A DNA stretch of 64,000 nt from Streptomyces sp. NBRC 110028 (lineage in GTDB: Bacteria > Actinomycetota > Actinomycetes > Streptomycetales > Streptomycetaceae). Location of the stretch: assembly GCF_001417735.1 (NCBI RefSeq), contig NZ_BBUZ01000024.1, positions 244,094-308,093 on the forward strand, in the 5' to 3' direction. Shown one piece after another: positions 25,734 through 35,560 of the stretch. Position 1 is the first letter of the stretch. The number at the start of each line of letters is the position of its first letter. Both the position numbers and the translations under genes were made by a program. The notes under the pieces are model-generated. The model did not search any database and was not told the DNA's origin. It saw only the letters and a program-made list of their open reading frames with translations.

Positions 25734-26729
25734 ATGAACGCACGGGAGCAGCAGGGCTGGCGGCTGTTCCGGGGGGACGGCGTACCCCGGCGGGTGGAGA
25801 TGCCGCCCGCCCCGCCGTGGCGCCGCTTCGGCAGCGCCGCGACCGGCGGCGCCGCGACCGGCGAGGAGCGGGAGTCCGCGGCGCCCGGCCCGGCCCGGCC
25901 GTCGCCGTATCTGATCTCGCCCGAGCACGCGGACGTGGTCAACGCGGCCCTGCATCTGCGCCGTCCGCTGCTCGTCACCGGCAGCCCGGGCACCGGCAAG
26001 TCGTCCCTCGCGCGGGCGGTCGCGCACGAAATGGGCCTGGGCGAGGTGCTGCGCTGGCCGGTCAACAGCCGCTCCACCGTGCAGGACGCGCTCTACCGTT
26101 ACGACGCGATCGGGCGGCTGCGCGAGACGACCTTGAGCCGGGACCGCGACGAGGCCGAACCCGACATCGGCAGCTTCGTACGGCTCGGCCCGCTGGGCAC
26201 CGCGCTGGTGCCGGGGATGCGGCCCAGGGTGCTGCTCGTCGACGAACTCGACAAGGGCGATGTCGACCTGCCGAACGACCTGCTGACGGTGTTCGAGGAG
26301 GGCGAGTTCGAGATCCCCGAGCTGGCCCGGCTGCCGGAGGACCAGTCGGTGGTGGAGGTGCTCACCGAACGGCCGGGCGAACGGGCCGCGGTACGGCGGG
26401 GCCGGCTGGCGTGCGAGGAGTTCCCCGTCGTGGTGATCACCAGCAACGGCGAGCGCGACTTCCCGCCCGCCTTCCTGCGCCGCTGCGTACGGCTGGAGCT
26501 GCCCACACCCGACGAGGAGCGGCTGCGGGCGATCGTCACCGCGCATCTGGGGGAGGAAGCGCTCGAAGAGGTGGATCAGCTCCTGGAGGTCTTCCTGCGG
26601 CGGCGCTCGGCGCGCGAGCTGGCCACCGACCAGCTGCTGAACGCGGTGTTCCTGCGATCGGGCGGGGTGGACGTGACGGGCGAGGGGCTGCTGGAGGCCG
26701 TGCTGCACCGGCTGGGCGGGGCGGTGTGA
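25734..26729 (+). CDS. MoxR-family AAA+ ATPase
   Basis: A 331-residue AAA+ ATPase. Walker A is GSPGTGKSS near residue 83, Walker B is VLLVDELDKGDVDLPNDLL near 165, sensor 1 is VVITSNGERDFPPAFLRRC, followed by the lid helices. MoxR ATPases remodel or load metal into partner proteins together with vWA-domain proteins, and here the next gene encodes a vWA protein four bases downstream. ATG 25734 is chosen because AAAGGGAGG lies seven bases before it; earlier starts at 25668 or 25698 have no such site. The N-terminal 55 residues are Pro/Ala-rich. Confidence 0.92.
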   Translation: MNAREQQGWRLFRGDGVPRRVEMPPAPPWRRFGSAATGGAATGEERESAAPGPARPSPYLISPEHADVVNAALHLRRPLLVTGSPGTGKSSLARAVAHEMGLGEVLRWPVNSRSTVQDALYRYDAIGRLRETTLSRDRDEAEPDIGSFVRLGPLGTALVPGMRPRVLLVDELDKGDVDLPNDLLTVFEEGEFEIPELARLPEDQSVVEVLTERPGERAAVRRGRLACEEFPVVVITSNGERDFPPAFLRRCVRLELPTPDEERLRAIVTAHLGEEALEEVDQLLEVFLRRRSARELATDQLLNAVFLRSGGVDVTGEGLLEAVLHRLGGAV

Positions 26730-26732
26730 CCC

Positions 26733-29700
26733 ATGGGCGGCGGCGCGGGGCGGTTGGAACGGCGGTTGGAACGGCTTGACGAGGCCATCACGGTCCTCGC
26801 CTCCGGGGGCGTGTACATGTCCCGGGAGGAGCTGCTCGACGCCCTCTGGCTGGCCGGGCGGCTGCCCGAGAGCGACGCCGAGGGGGCGCCCCTGGAGCGC
26901 CCGGCGGCGCGCCACGGGGGCGCCCTGCCCGACGCGCGCCCCGGGCCCGCGCGTCCTCCCGCCACCCCGGCCGTGCCCGCCGCCACCACACCGCCCGGCC
27001 CCGCCCCGCGGACCGGGGCCCCGCCGCAGGACACCCCGCCGATTCCTCGGCCGCAGCCGCACGAAGCACCGCCGACGCGTCCGCGTCCGGACCGCCGCCC
27101 CGCCGACCGCGCCCTGCGCGGCCTCTACGGCGGCGGCCACACCCCCGGCGGGCCCGGCCCGGACGCCGAGTCCCCCGAGGCGCGGCGCGGGCTGCCGCTG
27201 CGCGTGCCCGAGGACAAGGCGCTGCACCACGAACTGTCCATCGGACGCGCCCTGCGCCCGCTCAAGCAGCACCGCCCCAATCCGCTCAAGCGGGAGTTCG
27301 ACGAGGTCGCCACCGCGGCGGCGCTCGCCGAGACCGGTCTGCCCGATGTGGTCACCCGCCCCGCCCGCGAGCGCTGGCTCGACCTCGCGCTCGTCGTCGA
27401 CGACGGCACGTCGATGCTGCTGTGGCGGCGGCTGGCCGTCGAGCTGCGCACGGTGCTGCAGCGCTCGGGCGCCTTCCGCGTCGTACGGGTCCTCGGCCTG
27501 CACACCCGCGGCGCCGAGGCCCCCGCGCTGCGTACCCGGCCGTACGACCCGGACGCGCCCCGCCTCCCCACGACGGCGCTGTCGGACCCGTCGGGGCACA
27601 CGCTGGTGCTGGTGGTGAGCGACGGGGTGGGGTCCGCGTGGCGCGACGGGCGGATGGCCCAGGTGCTGGCCCGCTGGGCGGGGGTGGGGCCCACCGCCGT
27701 CGTGCACGCCCTGCCGCCCCGGCTGTGGGACAGCTCCGGCATCCGGACGCGGCGCTGGCAGGTACGGACCCGCAGGCCCGGTTCGGCCAACGCGGACTGG
27801 GCGGTCGCCGACCCGGTGCTGCCCACCGCCCTGGCCCGGTTCGACGGGGTGCCCGTGCCCGTCCTGGAACCGGAGGCCGCGCCGCTGGCCGACTGGGCCC
27901 GGCTGATCGCCTCCGCGAGCGGCACCGCCGTCCTGCCCCTGCTGGCCCCGCCGCGCGGCGGGCCCGTGGCCCCCGCGTCCCGCCCGGCCCCCTCCCCGGC
28001 CGATGAGCTGGGCCGCGTCCAGCTGTTCCGGGACGCGGCGTCCCCGGAGGCGTACCGTCTGGCGGCCCATCTGTCCGCCGTGGCCCCGCTGCCGGTGCCG
28101 GTGATGCGGATGGTGCAGAAAGCGGTGGACGGGCGGTCCGACACCGGGCGGCTGGCCGAGGTGTTCCTCGGCGGGCTGATGCGCCCGGCCCCGCCGCCCG
28201 CCTCGGCGGGCCCGGACCCGCTGCCGCCCGAGCACCGGCCCTTCGCCTTCACCGACGCCGCCCAGCAGGCGCTGCTGGGCGCGGTGCCGCTGGCCGAACT
28301 GGTCGCCACCAGCCGGACGATCGGGCGGCGGCTTGAGGAACTGGCGGGCCGCTCCCCCGACTTCCCGGCCTGGCTGGCGCACACGGCGGGCACCGACCGC
28401 CTCCCACCCGGCGCCCGCCCCTTCAGCACGGTGGAACGACGGCTCGCGGCCCGGCTGGGCGCGCCACCGCCGTTGCCCTCGGCGTTCGCGACCCGTGCGG
28501 CGGCGCAGCACTGGCGCCGCCTGGAACCCGGCGATCCACGCGCGATCGGCCCGTACCGGCTGACGATGGCCGGACCACCGGGAGCGCGGCTCACGCCCTA
28601 TCTGGGCCAGGACGCCTACGGTGCGCAGGCCGTCGTCCAGACCGCCCGCCGAGTACGCGGGCAGGATTCCGTCGCCCTGCTGAACGTGCAGGTGGAGGCG
28701 TTGCGCCGGATGGACGGGCGCTACGCCCGCCGCCTGCTGCGCGAGGGCCTGGACGACGACGTTCCGTGGCTGGCGGAGGAGCCCTTCGTCGGGGAACGAC
28801 TGGACTACGTCCTGCGCGGCGATGCCGAGCAGTGGGGAGACCGGCTGGACGATGCCCTCCGTACCGGCCCCGAGCACTGGGACGGGCATACCGCCCTCGC
28901 GCTCGCCCGCCAGGTCGCGGACGCGGTGCGCCTGTGCGGGGAGGCGGATATGGCGCACGGTGACCTCACGGTCAGCACCGTGCATGTCGCCGGTGAGGAC
29001 ATTCTCCTGACCGGCTGGTCATCGGCCTGCATCGACGGTGTGCCGTCCCCGGCGTTCCTCGGGGACCGTGCGCCGACGGCCGAGGACAACGTCAGGGCGC
29101 TGGGCGACATCCTGCTGTGGCTCGGCGGCGGGGCGCGGACGCGTCGGCCCGGCCCGGGGCTGTATTTCATGCCGCGCTGGAGCAGCGCCGTCTGGGAGCC
29201 CGTGCGCGCCCTGGTGATGTCGTGCCGGGAGAGGCCCGGACAGCACACCGCGCGGCAGGTCTGGGAATTCCTCACGGAGTTCCGGCCGGACGCCCCCAGG
29301 GCGCCGAAGAGGCGCCTCCGGCTCGCCGCGAGGGGCGACGTCTGCTCGCTCTGCGACAACCCCCTCGAAGCGGGCGACCGTTTCTGCGACGCGTGCGGCG
29401 CGGATCTGACCACGGCACCACCACGGTCGACGTCGTCCGCCGACGGTTTTGAACCGAGCAGTGGTCTGCCGTCGTTCGCGGAGTACCAGAGCTACCGCAG
29501 GCTCGGCGGCAGCGGCGGCTACGACGTCTATCTGGCCCGTGACGAGCGCAGGTCCCGCGATGTGGTGATCCGCACCGCCCCGGAGGCCGAGCGGCACCTG
29601 CGCGCCGAGGTGGAGGCGCTGCGGCGGATGTCCGGGCACTACGCGCCCCGGTGGATCGCCGGGGCGTTCCACCACACCCCGCCCTGGATCGTGACGGAGT

Positions 29701-31076
29701 GCGTCTCCCTCCCCGACGGCTCCCCGGCCCCGCCGCTGTCCTCGTTCCTGACCGGCGGCGGCCCCCGGCTGGACCCCGTGCACGCCGCCACCATCGGCCT
29801 GCGCCTCGCCGAGGCGGTGAACATGTGCGCGCTCAAGGGCATCGTGCTCAGGAGGCTGACAGCGGACAGCGTGCTCGTCGTCGGCCGTACGGTGAAGCTG
29901 ATCGGCTGGACGGACGCGTCCCTCGACAACGTCCGCAGCCCGAAGGCTCCCACCCGCGCGGACAACATCTACGCCCTGGGCGAGATCCTCCGCGCCGTCA
30001 GCGACGCGCAGCCGACAGCCCGGCTCAGCCAGACGGACGCGCTGTGGCGCGAACCCCAGCTGCTCGCGATCATCGGCGCGTGCCTCGACGAACGCCCCGA
30101 ACGACGCCCGACGGCGGGGCACGTGGCGGACGTGTTCGTGCAGTGCCTGCCGTCCGTGCCCCACAGTTATCCGTACGACATCGGTCCCTCGGACACCCAA
30201 GTCCCACACGAGGCACCGGACACGGCCGCACCCGCCCCCGTCTCTCCGGCCCGCCCCCGCCGCGTGGCGTCCCGTTTCCGCTTCGGCGCAAGGGCCCGTG
30301 AGGCCGAGCGGCAACGCAGGACGGACCTGATCCGCACGCCGCTGACGGCCGCCCACCGCGTCGCGGTGATCGGCCGCCGGGCCGAGATCGGAAGCACCGC
30401 CACGACGCTCGCGCTCGGCGCCACGCTGGCGGTCGAGCGCCAGGGCAACGTCCTCGCGGTCGACGCGGCCACCTTCGGCAACAGTCTCAGTCGCCGTATC
30501 CGGCATGAGACCACGGCGAACGTCCGTGATCTGGCGCACAACAGCCCGATGCTGGTCCATCAGTCCATCCGGCACTACACCACCCGGCTGCCGTCCGGGC
30601 TCGACGTCCTCGCGGGGAGGGACGCGCTCACCGACGAGGAGTACCGCCGTGTCATCGAGGCGCTGAGCGGGTTCTATCCGCTCATCCTCACCGACTGGGC
30701 CGCCGATGATCTCCACACCCGCAGGCGCGAAGTGGTCGACCTCGCCGACCAGTTGATCATCGTCACCTCCCCGTCCGAGGGCCGTACGAGGAGCGCGCAC
30801 ACCATCCTGAGCCGACTGGCCGGGGACGGCCACCCGGACCTGGCGCGTCACGCCATCACCGTGTTCACGACGCCGAGCGAGACCGGGACCGGGCCGAGCG
30901 AGGACCTGGTCGAGGAGTACCGGGCCCGCTGCCGCGGCGTGGTCGTCGTACCGTACGACGCTCATGTGGCCGCCCAGGGCGAGATCGACCTCGAACAGCT
31001 CGCCCCCAAGACCCGCGACGCGTACGTCGACCTTGCCGCGCTGGTCGCGGAGGGGTTCCCCGGGGCCGGACCATAG
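26733..31076 (+). CDS. SAV_2336-type vWA protein fused to two pseudokinase-like modules, zinc ribbon and MinD-like domain
   Basis: A 1447-residue multidomain protein. Residues 1-50 match the SAV_2336-type N-terminus (YMSREELLDALWLAGRLP). A Pro-rich linker follows to about 150. Residues about 205-410 are a vWA domain with DLALVVDDGTSM as the metal-site loop. A kinase-like module at about 605-850 has HGDLTVSTVHV instead of HRD and no DFG. A zinc ribbon with CSLC and CDAC lies at about 870-889. A second kinase-like module spans about 905-1135 (LRRLTADSVLVV). Residues about 1205-1445 are MinD/ParA-like, but the P-loop GRRAEIGSTATT lacks the lysines. Only the vWA part keeps its usual site. It follows moxR by four bases and probably is the scaffold or sensor of the system. 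Confidence 0.8.
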   Translation: MGGGAGRLERRLERLDEAITVLASGGVYMSREELLDALWLAGRLPESDAEGAPLERPAARHGGALPDARPGPARPPATPAVPAATTPPGPAPRTGAPPQDTPPIPRPQPHEAPPTRPRPDRRPADRALRGLYGGGHTPGGPGPDAESPEARRGLPLRVPEDKALHHELSIGRALRPLKQHRPNPLKREFDEVATAAALAETGLPDVVTRPARERWLDLALVVDDGTSMLLWRRLAVELRTVLQRSGAFRVVRVLGLHTRGAEAPALRTRPYDPDAPRLPTTALSDPSGHTLVLVVSDGVGSAWRDGRMAQVLARWAGVGPTAVVHALPPRLWDSSGIRTRRWQVRTRRPGSANADWAVADPVLPTALARFDGVPVPVLEPEAAPLADWARLIASASGTAVLPLLAPPRGGPVAPASRPAPSPADELGRVQLFRDAASPEAYRLAAHLSAVAPLPVPVMRMVQKAVDGRSDTGRLAEVFLGGLMRPAPPPASAGPDPLPPEHRPFAFTDAAQQALLGAVPLAELVATSRTIGRRLEELAGRSPDFPAWLAHTAGTDRLPPGARPFSTVERRLAARLGAPPPLPSAFATRAAAQHWRRLEPGDPRAIGPYRLTMAGPPGARLTPYLGQDAYGAQAVVQTARRVRGQDSVALLNVQVEALRRMDGRYARRLLREGLDDDVPWLAEEPFVGERLDYVLRGDAEQWGDRLDDALRTGPEHWDGHTALALARQVADAVRLCGEADMAHGDLTVSTVHVAGEDILLTGWSSACIDGVPSPAFLGDRAPTAEDNVRALGDILLWLGGGARTRRPGPGLYFMPRWSSAVWEPVRALVMSCRERPGQHTARQVWEFLTEFRPDAPRAPKRRLRLAARGDVCSLCDNPLEAGDRFCDACGADLTTAPPRSTSSADGFEPSSGLPSFAEYQSYRRLGGSGGYDVYLARDERRSRDVVIRTAPEAERHLRAEVEALRRMSGHYAPRWIAGAFHHTPPWIVTECVSLPDGSPAPPLSSFLTGGGPRLDPVHAATIGLRLAEAVNMCALKGIVLRRLTADSVLVVGRTVKLIGWTDASLDNVRSPKAPTRADNIYALGEILRAVSDAQPTARLSQTDALWREPQLLAIIGACLDERPERRPTAGHVADVFVQCLPSVPHSYPYDIGPSDTQVPHEAPDTAAPAPVSPARPRRVASRFRFGARAREAERQRRTDLIRTPLTAAHRVAVIGRRAEIGSTATTLALGATLAVERQGNVLAVDAATFGNSLSRRIRHETTANVRDLAHNSPMLVHQSIRHYTTRLPSGLDVLAGRDALTDEEYRRVIEALSGFYPLILTDWAADDLHTRRREVVDLADQLIIVTSPSEGRTRSAHTILSRLAGDGHPDLARHAITVFTTPSETGTGPSEDLVEEYRARCRGVVVVPYDAHVAAQGEIDLEQLAPKTRDAYVDLAALVAEGFPGAGP

Positions 31077-31106
31077 CGCCCTCGCGGAGGGCCTATCCTC
31101 TACGCC

Positions 31107-32042
31107 ATGTCGTCCGCCGAACTCATCCGCATCGTCTCCCGTTCCTCCCCCATGGCCCTCGCCCAGGTCGAGCGGGTCCGCACCGAGCTGGCCGCGCTGC
31201 GGCCGGGCATCCGTACGGAGGTCGTGCCGGTCACCACCTCCGGCGACCGGTGGATGGGCGATCTGTCGAAGCTGGGCGGGAAGGGCGCGTTCACCAAGGA
31301 GGTGGACGCCGCGCTGCTGGCGGGCGAGGCGGACCTCGCGGTGCACTGCATCAAGGACGTGCCCGCCGACCGGCCGCTGCCCGCGGGCACGGTCTTCGCC
31401 GCGTACCTCAAGCGGGACGACATCCGGGACGCCGTGATCCATCCCGAGGGGCTGACGCTGGACCGGATGCCGGAGGGGACCCGGATCGGCACCTCATCGG
31501 TGCGGCGCGTCGCCCAACTGGCCGTCACCCACCCGCACGTGACGTGCGTTCCGATGCGCGGCAACGCCAACCGGCGGCTGGAGAAGCTGGCGGCGGGCGA
31601 CTGCGACGCGCTGATGCTGGCCGTCTCGGGGCTGGAGCGGATCGACCGCGCGGACGTGATCAGCGAGATCCTTCCCGTGGAGACGATGTGCCCGCCGATC
31701 GGTGCCGGGGTGCTGGGGCTGCAGTGCCGGGAGGACGACACCGCCACGATCGAGGCGGTCGCCGGGCTCGGTGACGCGGACGTGTGGAAGGAGATCACCG
31801 CCGAGCGGATGCTGCTGCACGTGCTCCAGGGACACTGCAACTCGCCCATCGCGGGCTACGCCAAGGCCGAGCGCGACGGGCGGTTGTCGCTGCGCGCCCG
31901 GGTCTTCAGCCCGGACGGCAAGACGGTGCTGGACGCCCACGAGTGGGCGGGCCCGCTGGACCCGGCCACCCTGGGGACGTCGGTCGCGGTGGCGCTGCTG
32001 CGGCAGGGCGCGCGCGAGGTCATCGACCGCATCCCGCACTGA
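31107..32042 (+). CDS. hemC: hydroxymethylbilane synthase (porphobilinogen deaminase) paralogue
   Basis: A 311-residue HemC that would polymerise four porphobilinogens to hydroxymethylbilane. Visible motifs are [58 protein letters not shown] and [13 protein letters not shown], where Cys244 would carry the dipyrromethane cofactor. The usual N-terminal TRGS is altered to SRSS. It is not next to hemA, hemD or hemB, so it is probably a second copy beside the housekeeping hem cluster. It begins 30 bases after the vWA gene and ends in a convergent terminator. Confidence 0.9.
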   Translation: MSSAELIRIVSRSSPMALAQVERVRTELAALRPGIRTEVVPVTTSGDRWMGDLSKLGGKGAFTKEVDAALLAGEADLAVHCIKDVPADRPLPAGTVFAAYLKRDDIRDAVIHPEGLTLDRMPEGTRIGTSSVRRVAQLAVTHPHVTCVPMRGNANRRLEKLAAGDCDALMLAVSGLERIDRADVISEILPVETMCPPIGAGVLGLQCREDDTATIEAVAGLGDADVWKEITAERMLLHVLQGHCNSPIAGYAKAERDGRLSLRARVFSPDGKTVLDAHEWAGPLDPATLGTSVAVALLRQGAREVIDRIPH

Positions 32043-32064
32043 GGCGGGCGGATTCGCCGTGCGC

Positions 32065-32100
32065 GGTGAGCAGGTCCGTGGCCGGCGGGACCTGCTCACC
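32065..32100. terminator. Bidirectional terminator between hemC and the CPBP protease gene
   Basis: GGTGAGCAGGTCC and GGACCTGCTCACC form a perfect 13-bp stem with a 10-base loop between convergent genes. Confidence 0.85.
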
Positions 32101-32114
32101 CGGACGTCCTGACC

Positions 32115-33017
32115 CTACGGGGTCGTTCCCAGCCTGCCCCGTGTCGTGGCGACGAGGATGACGGCCGCCACCACCGAGCCGAGCAGGAAGGCGTGGGCGG
32201 CGTCATCGGCGTCAACCGACGGGAACACGTCCGACCAGGCCACGGAGATGAAGTTGTTGACGCTGGTGTGGACCAGCATGACCAGCGGCATGCTTTCGTG
32301 GGTGCGGTTGAACACCCAGGTCATCACGAAACTGAACGCGACCACGGTGACCAGGAATTCAACAGGCACCAGCACGCTGTCGGCCGGGCCGCCGCCCCAT
32401 TCGGTGAGGAACAGCGGGAGGTGCCAGGCGCCCCACAGCGGCCCGACGATGAGGGTGGCGTTCACCGGTCCGTACCGGTGCTGCATCCGGGGCATGGCGA
32501 ACTCGCGCCAGCCCGGCTCCTCGGCCAGGCCCGTGGTGACCATCTGCAGCAGCAGGCCGGGCAACAAGGCGACGAGCACCACCGTGGACGGCATGGCCGG
32601 GCTCTCGCCGGAGACGGCGACGGTGGCGAGAGTGAGGGCTGCCGGGACCGAGAGGACCACCAGGACGTACCAGAGCCAAGGGGCGCGGAAGTTGGTCATG
32701 CGCTTGCGCCAGACGCGCAGTCCGGCACGCCCTTCGGTCCGCGTGATGATCAGGAGGGCCGAGCATATCGGGCCGAGGTAGGCGCCCGGCAGAACGCCGG
32801 TGAGCTGGCTGCCCAGTTGCCCACCGGGAAAGGTGAAATCCCAGATTCCCAGGCCGTTCCGGGACAGCACGTAGGGTGTCCAGGCCAGCCAGCTCAGTGT
32901 GTAGGCCAGCACGAAGAACGAGGTCAGGGGGTACCGCCCCAGGGCGCTTCGCGCACCGCTGTGTGCTGTGCCGGGTGCCTGCCCCTGTGAAGGCGTCGGG
33001 TGTGTCCGCATGGTCAT
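32115..33017 (-). CDS. CPBP-family intramembrane glutamic protease
   Basis: A 300-residue membrane protein with about eight hydrophobic segments after a ~30-residue cytoplasmic N-terminus. Catalytic motifs of the CAAX-protease/bacteriocin-processing family are present: LAEEPGWREFAMPRM (EExxxR), LWGAWHLPLFL (FxxxH equivalent) and the later VHTSVNNF. Such proteins cleave within the membrane; substrates include prenylated proteins or signalling peptides, and none can be named here. ATG 33017 follows an AGGAGTTCTC-rich leader on the opposite strand only, so the ribosome-binding site is weak. Confidence 0.88.
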   Translation of the reverse strand: MTMRTHPTPSQGQAPGTAHSGARSALGRYPLTSFFVLAYTLSWLAWTPYVLSRNGLGIWDFTFPGGQLGSQLTGVLPGAYLGPICSALLIITRTEGRAGLRVWRKRMTNFRAPWLWYVLVVLSVPAALTLATVAVSGESPAMPSTVVLVALLPGLLLQMVTTGLAEEPGWREFAMPRMQHRYGPVNATLIVGPLWGAWHLPLFLTEWGGGPADSVLVPVEFLVTVVAFSFVMTWVFNRTHESMPLVMLVHTSVNNFISVAWSDVFPSVDADDAAHAFLLGSVVAAVILVATTRGRLGTTP

Positions 33018-33104
33018 GGCGAGCCTTTGGCCGGATCGGTTGAGGAGTTCTCATCCGACCACTGGCGCGCCGCCGAATCATTGCAGCGAGCGCCCCGAAA
33101 GCGG

Positions 33105-33120
33105 GTACAGCAGGCTGTAC
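33105..33120. promoter_or_regulatory. Inverted repeat upstream of the CPBP gene
   Basis: GTACAG-CAGG-CTGTAC lies about 88 bases upstream of the CPBP start and 35 bases before the end of the oxidoreductase gene. It could be an operator of the CPBP promoter. No matching regulator is nearby. Confidence 0.3.
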
Positions 33121-33154
33121 TCGACGTCGTGCCGATCAGGGCGTCGGTCCGCTC

Positions 33155-34570
33155 CTACCTGCCCCGCAGCCGCCGCCAGACCGCGCGGGCCGCGTGGTGG
33201 CCCGACATGCCGTGGACGCCGGGGCCCGGCGGGGTGGCGGCGGAGCAGAGGAAGACCGCGGGGTGGGGCGTGACGTAGGGGACGCGGGCGAGCCGGGGGC
33301 GGATGACGGACTGCAGACCCTCGAAGGCGCCGCAGGCGATGTCGCCGTCGATGTAGTTGGCGTTGCGGGCGGCGATCTCGGGGGGCCCGGCGACCGCCCG
33401 CGCCAGCACCAGGTCGCGGAAGCCGGGGGCGAAGCGGTCGAGCTGGCGCTCGATGGCGTCGGTGAGGTCGCCCGTCCAGCCGCTGGGGGCGTGGCCGTAG
33501 ACCCAGAAGGTGTGCTTGCCCTCGGGGGCCCGGGCCGGGTCGACCAGGCTGGGCTGGGCGGAGATCAGGAAGGGCACGGCCGGGGGGTGGCCGTCGAAGG
33601 CGGAGCGCAGGGCGGTGCCGATCTCGCCCGCGGTCGGGCCGATGTGGACGGTCCCGGCGCGGCGGGCCTCCGGCGCGGTCCACGGCATCGGGCCGTCCAG
33701 GGCGTAATCGATCTTGAAGGCGCTGGGCCCGTAGCGATACCGGCGGTAGACGTTGCCCAGCCCCGCGATCCGGGCCAGGGCGCGCGGTGAGGTGTCGAAG
33801 ACGTACGCGCGGGCCGGGGGCAGCTCGTCGAGCCGCTTGACCTCCACGCCGGTGTGGATGACCCCGCCGTGTTCGCGCAGGTACGAGCCGAGCGCGTCCG
33901 CGATCGACTGCGAGCCGCCGCGCGGGATCGGCCAGCCGACCGCATGGGCCGCGACCGCGAAGATCAGGGCCAGGCCGGCGGTGGCCGGGGCGCTGGTGGG
34001 CGCGATGGCGTGACCGGCGAGCCCGGCGAGCATGGCCCGCGCCTTCTCGCCGTGGAAGCGGCGGCTGAGGAGGGAGACCGGCAGGACGGCGTTCAGCCCG
34101 AAGCGGGCCCAGGTCAGCGGGTCGCGCGGCACCCCGTCCCACTGGGCGCGCAGCACATCGGGGGCGAAGGTGGCCCAGTTGCCGACGTACGGCGCGACCA
34201 GCCGCCGGTACGCGCCCGCGTCGCGCGGGCCGAGCGACCGGGCGGTCTCGCCGACCGAGCGGGCCAGCACCGCGGCGCTGCCGTCGGGGAAGGGGTGGGC
34301 GAGCGGCAGCTCGGGGTGCAGCCACTCCAGGCCGTGGCGGCCGAGCGGCATCCGGTCGAACGCCGGGGAGCCGATGGCGAGGGGGTGCACGGCGGAGCAG
34401 GGGTCGTGCCGGAAGCCGGGCAGGGTCAGCTCTTCGGTGCGGGAGCCGCCGCCGATCGCGTCGGCGGCCTCGAAGATCTCCACCGCGCAGCCGCGGCGGG
34501 CGAGTTCGACCGCCGCGGTCAGGCCGTTCGGACCGGCACCCACCACTACCGCGTCGAGCATCGACGGCAC
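33155..34570 (-). CDS. FAD-dependent oxidoreductase of the phytoene desaturase-like family
   Basis: A 471-residue flavoprotein. The N-terminal dinucleotide fold is [20 protein letters not shown], followed by [20 protein letters not shown]. The C-terminal FAD motif is [20 protein letters not shown]. This is the NAD(P)/FAD-dependent branch related to carotenoid and retinol dehydrogenases, but no carotenoid genes are nearby, so the substrate is unknown. GTG 34570 is preferred over ATG 34561 because GAGGAGG lies six bases upstream of the GTG. It is 53 bases downstream of the phosphatase gene on the same strand. Confidence 0.88.
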   Translation of the reverse strand: MPSMLDAVVVGAGPNGLTAAVELARRGCAVEIFEAADAIGGGSRTEELTLPGFRHDPCSAVHPLAIGSPAFDRMPLGRHGLEWLHPELPLAHPFPDGSAAVLARSVGETARSLGPRDAGAYRRLVAPYVGNWATFAPDVLRAQWDGVPRDPLTWARFGLNAVLPVSLLSRRFHGEKARAMLAGLAGHAIAPTSAPATAGLALIFAVAAHAVGWPIPRGGSQSIADALGSYLREHGGVIHTGVEVKRLDELPPARAYVFDTSPRALARIAGLGNVYRRYRYGPSAFKIDYALDGPMPWTAPEARRAGTVHIGPTAGEIGTALRSAFDGHPPAVPFLISAQPSLVDPARAPEGKHTFWVYGHAPSGWTGDLTDAIERQLDRFAPGFRDLVLARAVAGPPEIAARNANYIDGDIACGAFEGLQSVIRPRLARVPYVTPHPAVFLCSAATPPGPGVHGMSGHHAARAVWRRLRGR

Positions 34571-34623
34571 GTCGGCCTCCTCCTCGTCGCCCGGGCCCGG
34601 CCCTCCGGGACCGGTGGATCCAC

Positions 34624-35451
34624 TCAGCCGGCGGCGGCCAGCAGGCCCAGGATATGCCGTACGGCCGCCTCGTTCCGCGCCGCCGTGAAGGGCAGCGCGT
34701 TGCCCCCGGCGATACGGAACGGCTCGCCCGCGAGCGTGGCGCTCGCCCCGCCCGCCTCGGCGACCAGCAGCAGCCCGGCGGCGTGATCCCAGGCGTTCTC
34801 CCAGGTGAAGGCGATCGCGTCGAGCCGCCCGCGGGCGATGTTCAGATACTCCAGACCCGCCGAACCGCAGGGGCGCGGTGCCACGCCTTCCGTTTGCAGT
34901 CCGGCCAGGGCGCGCTTCTCCGGGTCGGTGGTGAAGTCGTAGTGGGAGATGGCCACTTCGAGGGGCTTGCCGGGCTCCGGGACCCCGGCGCGGATGGGCT
35001 CCCCGTTCAGCACGGCGCCGCCGCCCCGGCGCGCGACGGCCATCAGGTCCTGCGCGGGGGCGTACGTCCAGGAGGCGAGGAGTTCGCCGTGGTGGGCGAG
35101 GGCGACGAGGGTCGCGAAGCCCGGGTCGCCGTGGACGAACTGCCGGGTGCCGTCCACCGGGTCGACGATCCACACGGGCGCCTCGCCGCCGAGGTGCTTC
35201 AGCAGGCCGGGATCGGCGTGCACGCCCTCCTCGCCCACCACGACCGAACCGGGCAGCAGCGCGGTGAGCGAGGCGGTCAGATGCTCCTCGGCCTGCCGGT
35301 CGGCGGTGGTCACCAGGTCGTGCGGGCCCTTCTTCTCCACGATCTCGTGGGCGGCGAGCTGCCGGTAGCGCGGCATGATCTCCGCCGCGGCCGCCGTGCG
35401 CACCGCCTGCTCCACCTCGGAGAGACCACTGGCAAGAAAGTCATCGAACAT
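34624..35451 (-). CDS. inositol monophosphatase-family phosphatase
   Basis: A 275-residue Mg-dependent phosphatase. Family motif A is [16 protein letters not shown] (about residues 93-108), VVVGEEGVH supplies the upstream Glu, and motif B is [18 protein letters not shown] near residue 220. Possible substrates are inositol phosphate, histidinol phosphate or sugar phosphates; context does not decide. It is divergent from the transketolase operon, with 190 bases between them, and shares a strand with the FAD oxidoreductase. Confidence 0.9.
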   Translation of the reverse strand: MFDDFLASGLSEVEQAVRTAAAAEIMPRYRQLAAHEIVEKKGPHDLVTTADRQAEEHLTASLTALLPGSVVVGEEGVHADPGLLKHLGGEAPVWIVDPVDGTRQFVHGDPGFATLVALAHHGELLASWTYAPAQDLMAVARRGGGAVLNGEPIRAGVPEPGKPLEVAISHYDFTTDPEKRALAGLQTEGVAPRPCGSAGLEYLNIARGRLDAIAFTWENAWDHAAGLLLVAEAGGASATLAGEPFRIAGGNALPFTAARNEAAVRHILGLLAAAG

Positions 35452-35560
35452 GTGGTCATCGAATCACGCGCCGCCGACAACCGGTGACCCGGCGGCGGCC
35501 GGACGATGGCATCGGCGTGAACCGTTCCCGGGGAGCCGCGAAGGACCCCTGCGTAACCCA

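Noticed and set aside
25485..28985. 1166-codon open frame on the - strand opposite moxR and the vWA gene
   Set aside because: Composition is typical of an antisense third-position shadow and it lacks any domain motif; the + strand genes have clear Walker and vWA motifs.
26733..31076. Active receptor-type Ser/Thr kinase
   Set aside because: Kinase-like modules lack HRDxK and DFG, and no membrane segment is present.
31107..32042. hemC as part of the conflict system operon
   Set aside because: It starts 30 bases after the vWA gene, but HemC has a clear metabolic role and no known link to such systems; read-through transcription is possible but shared function is unsupported.
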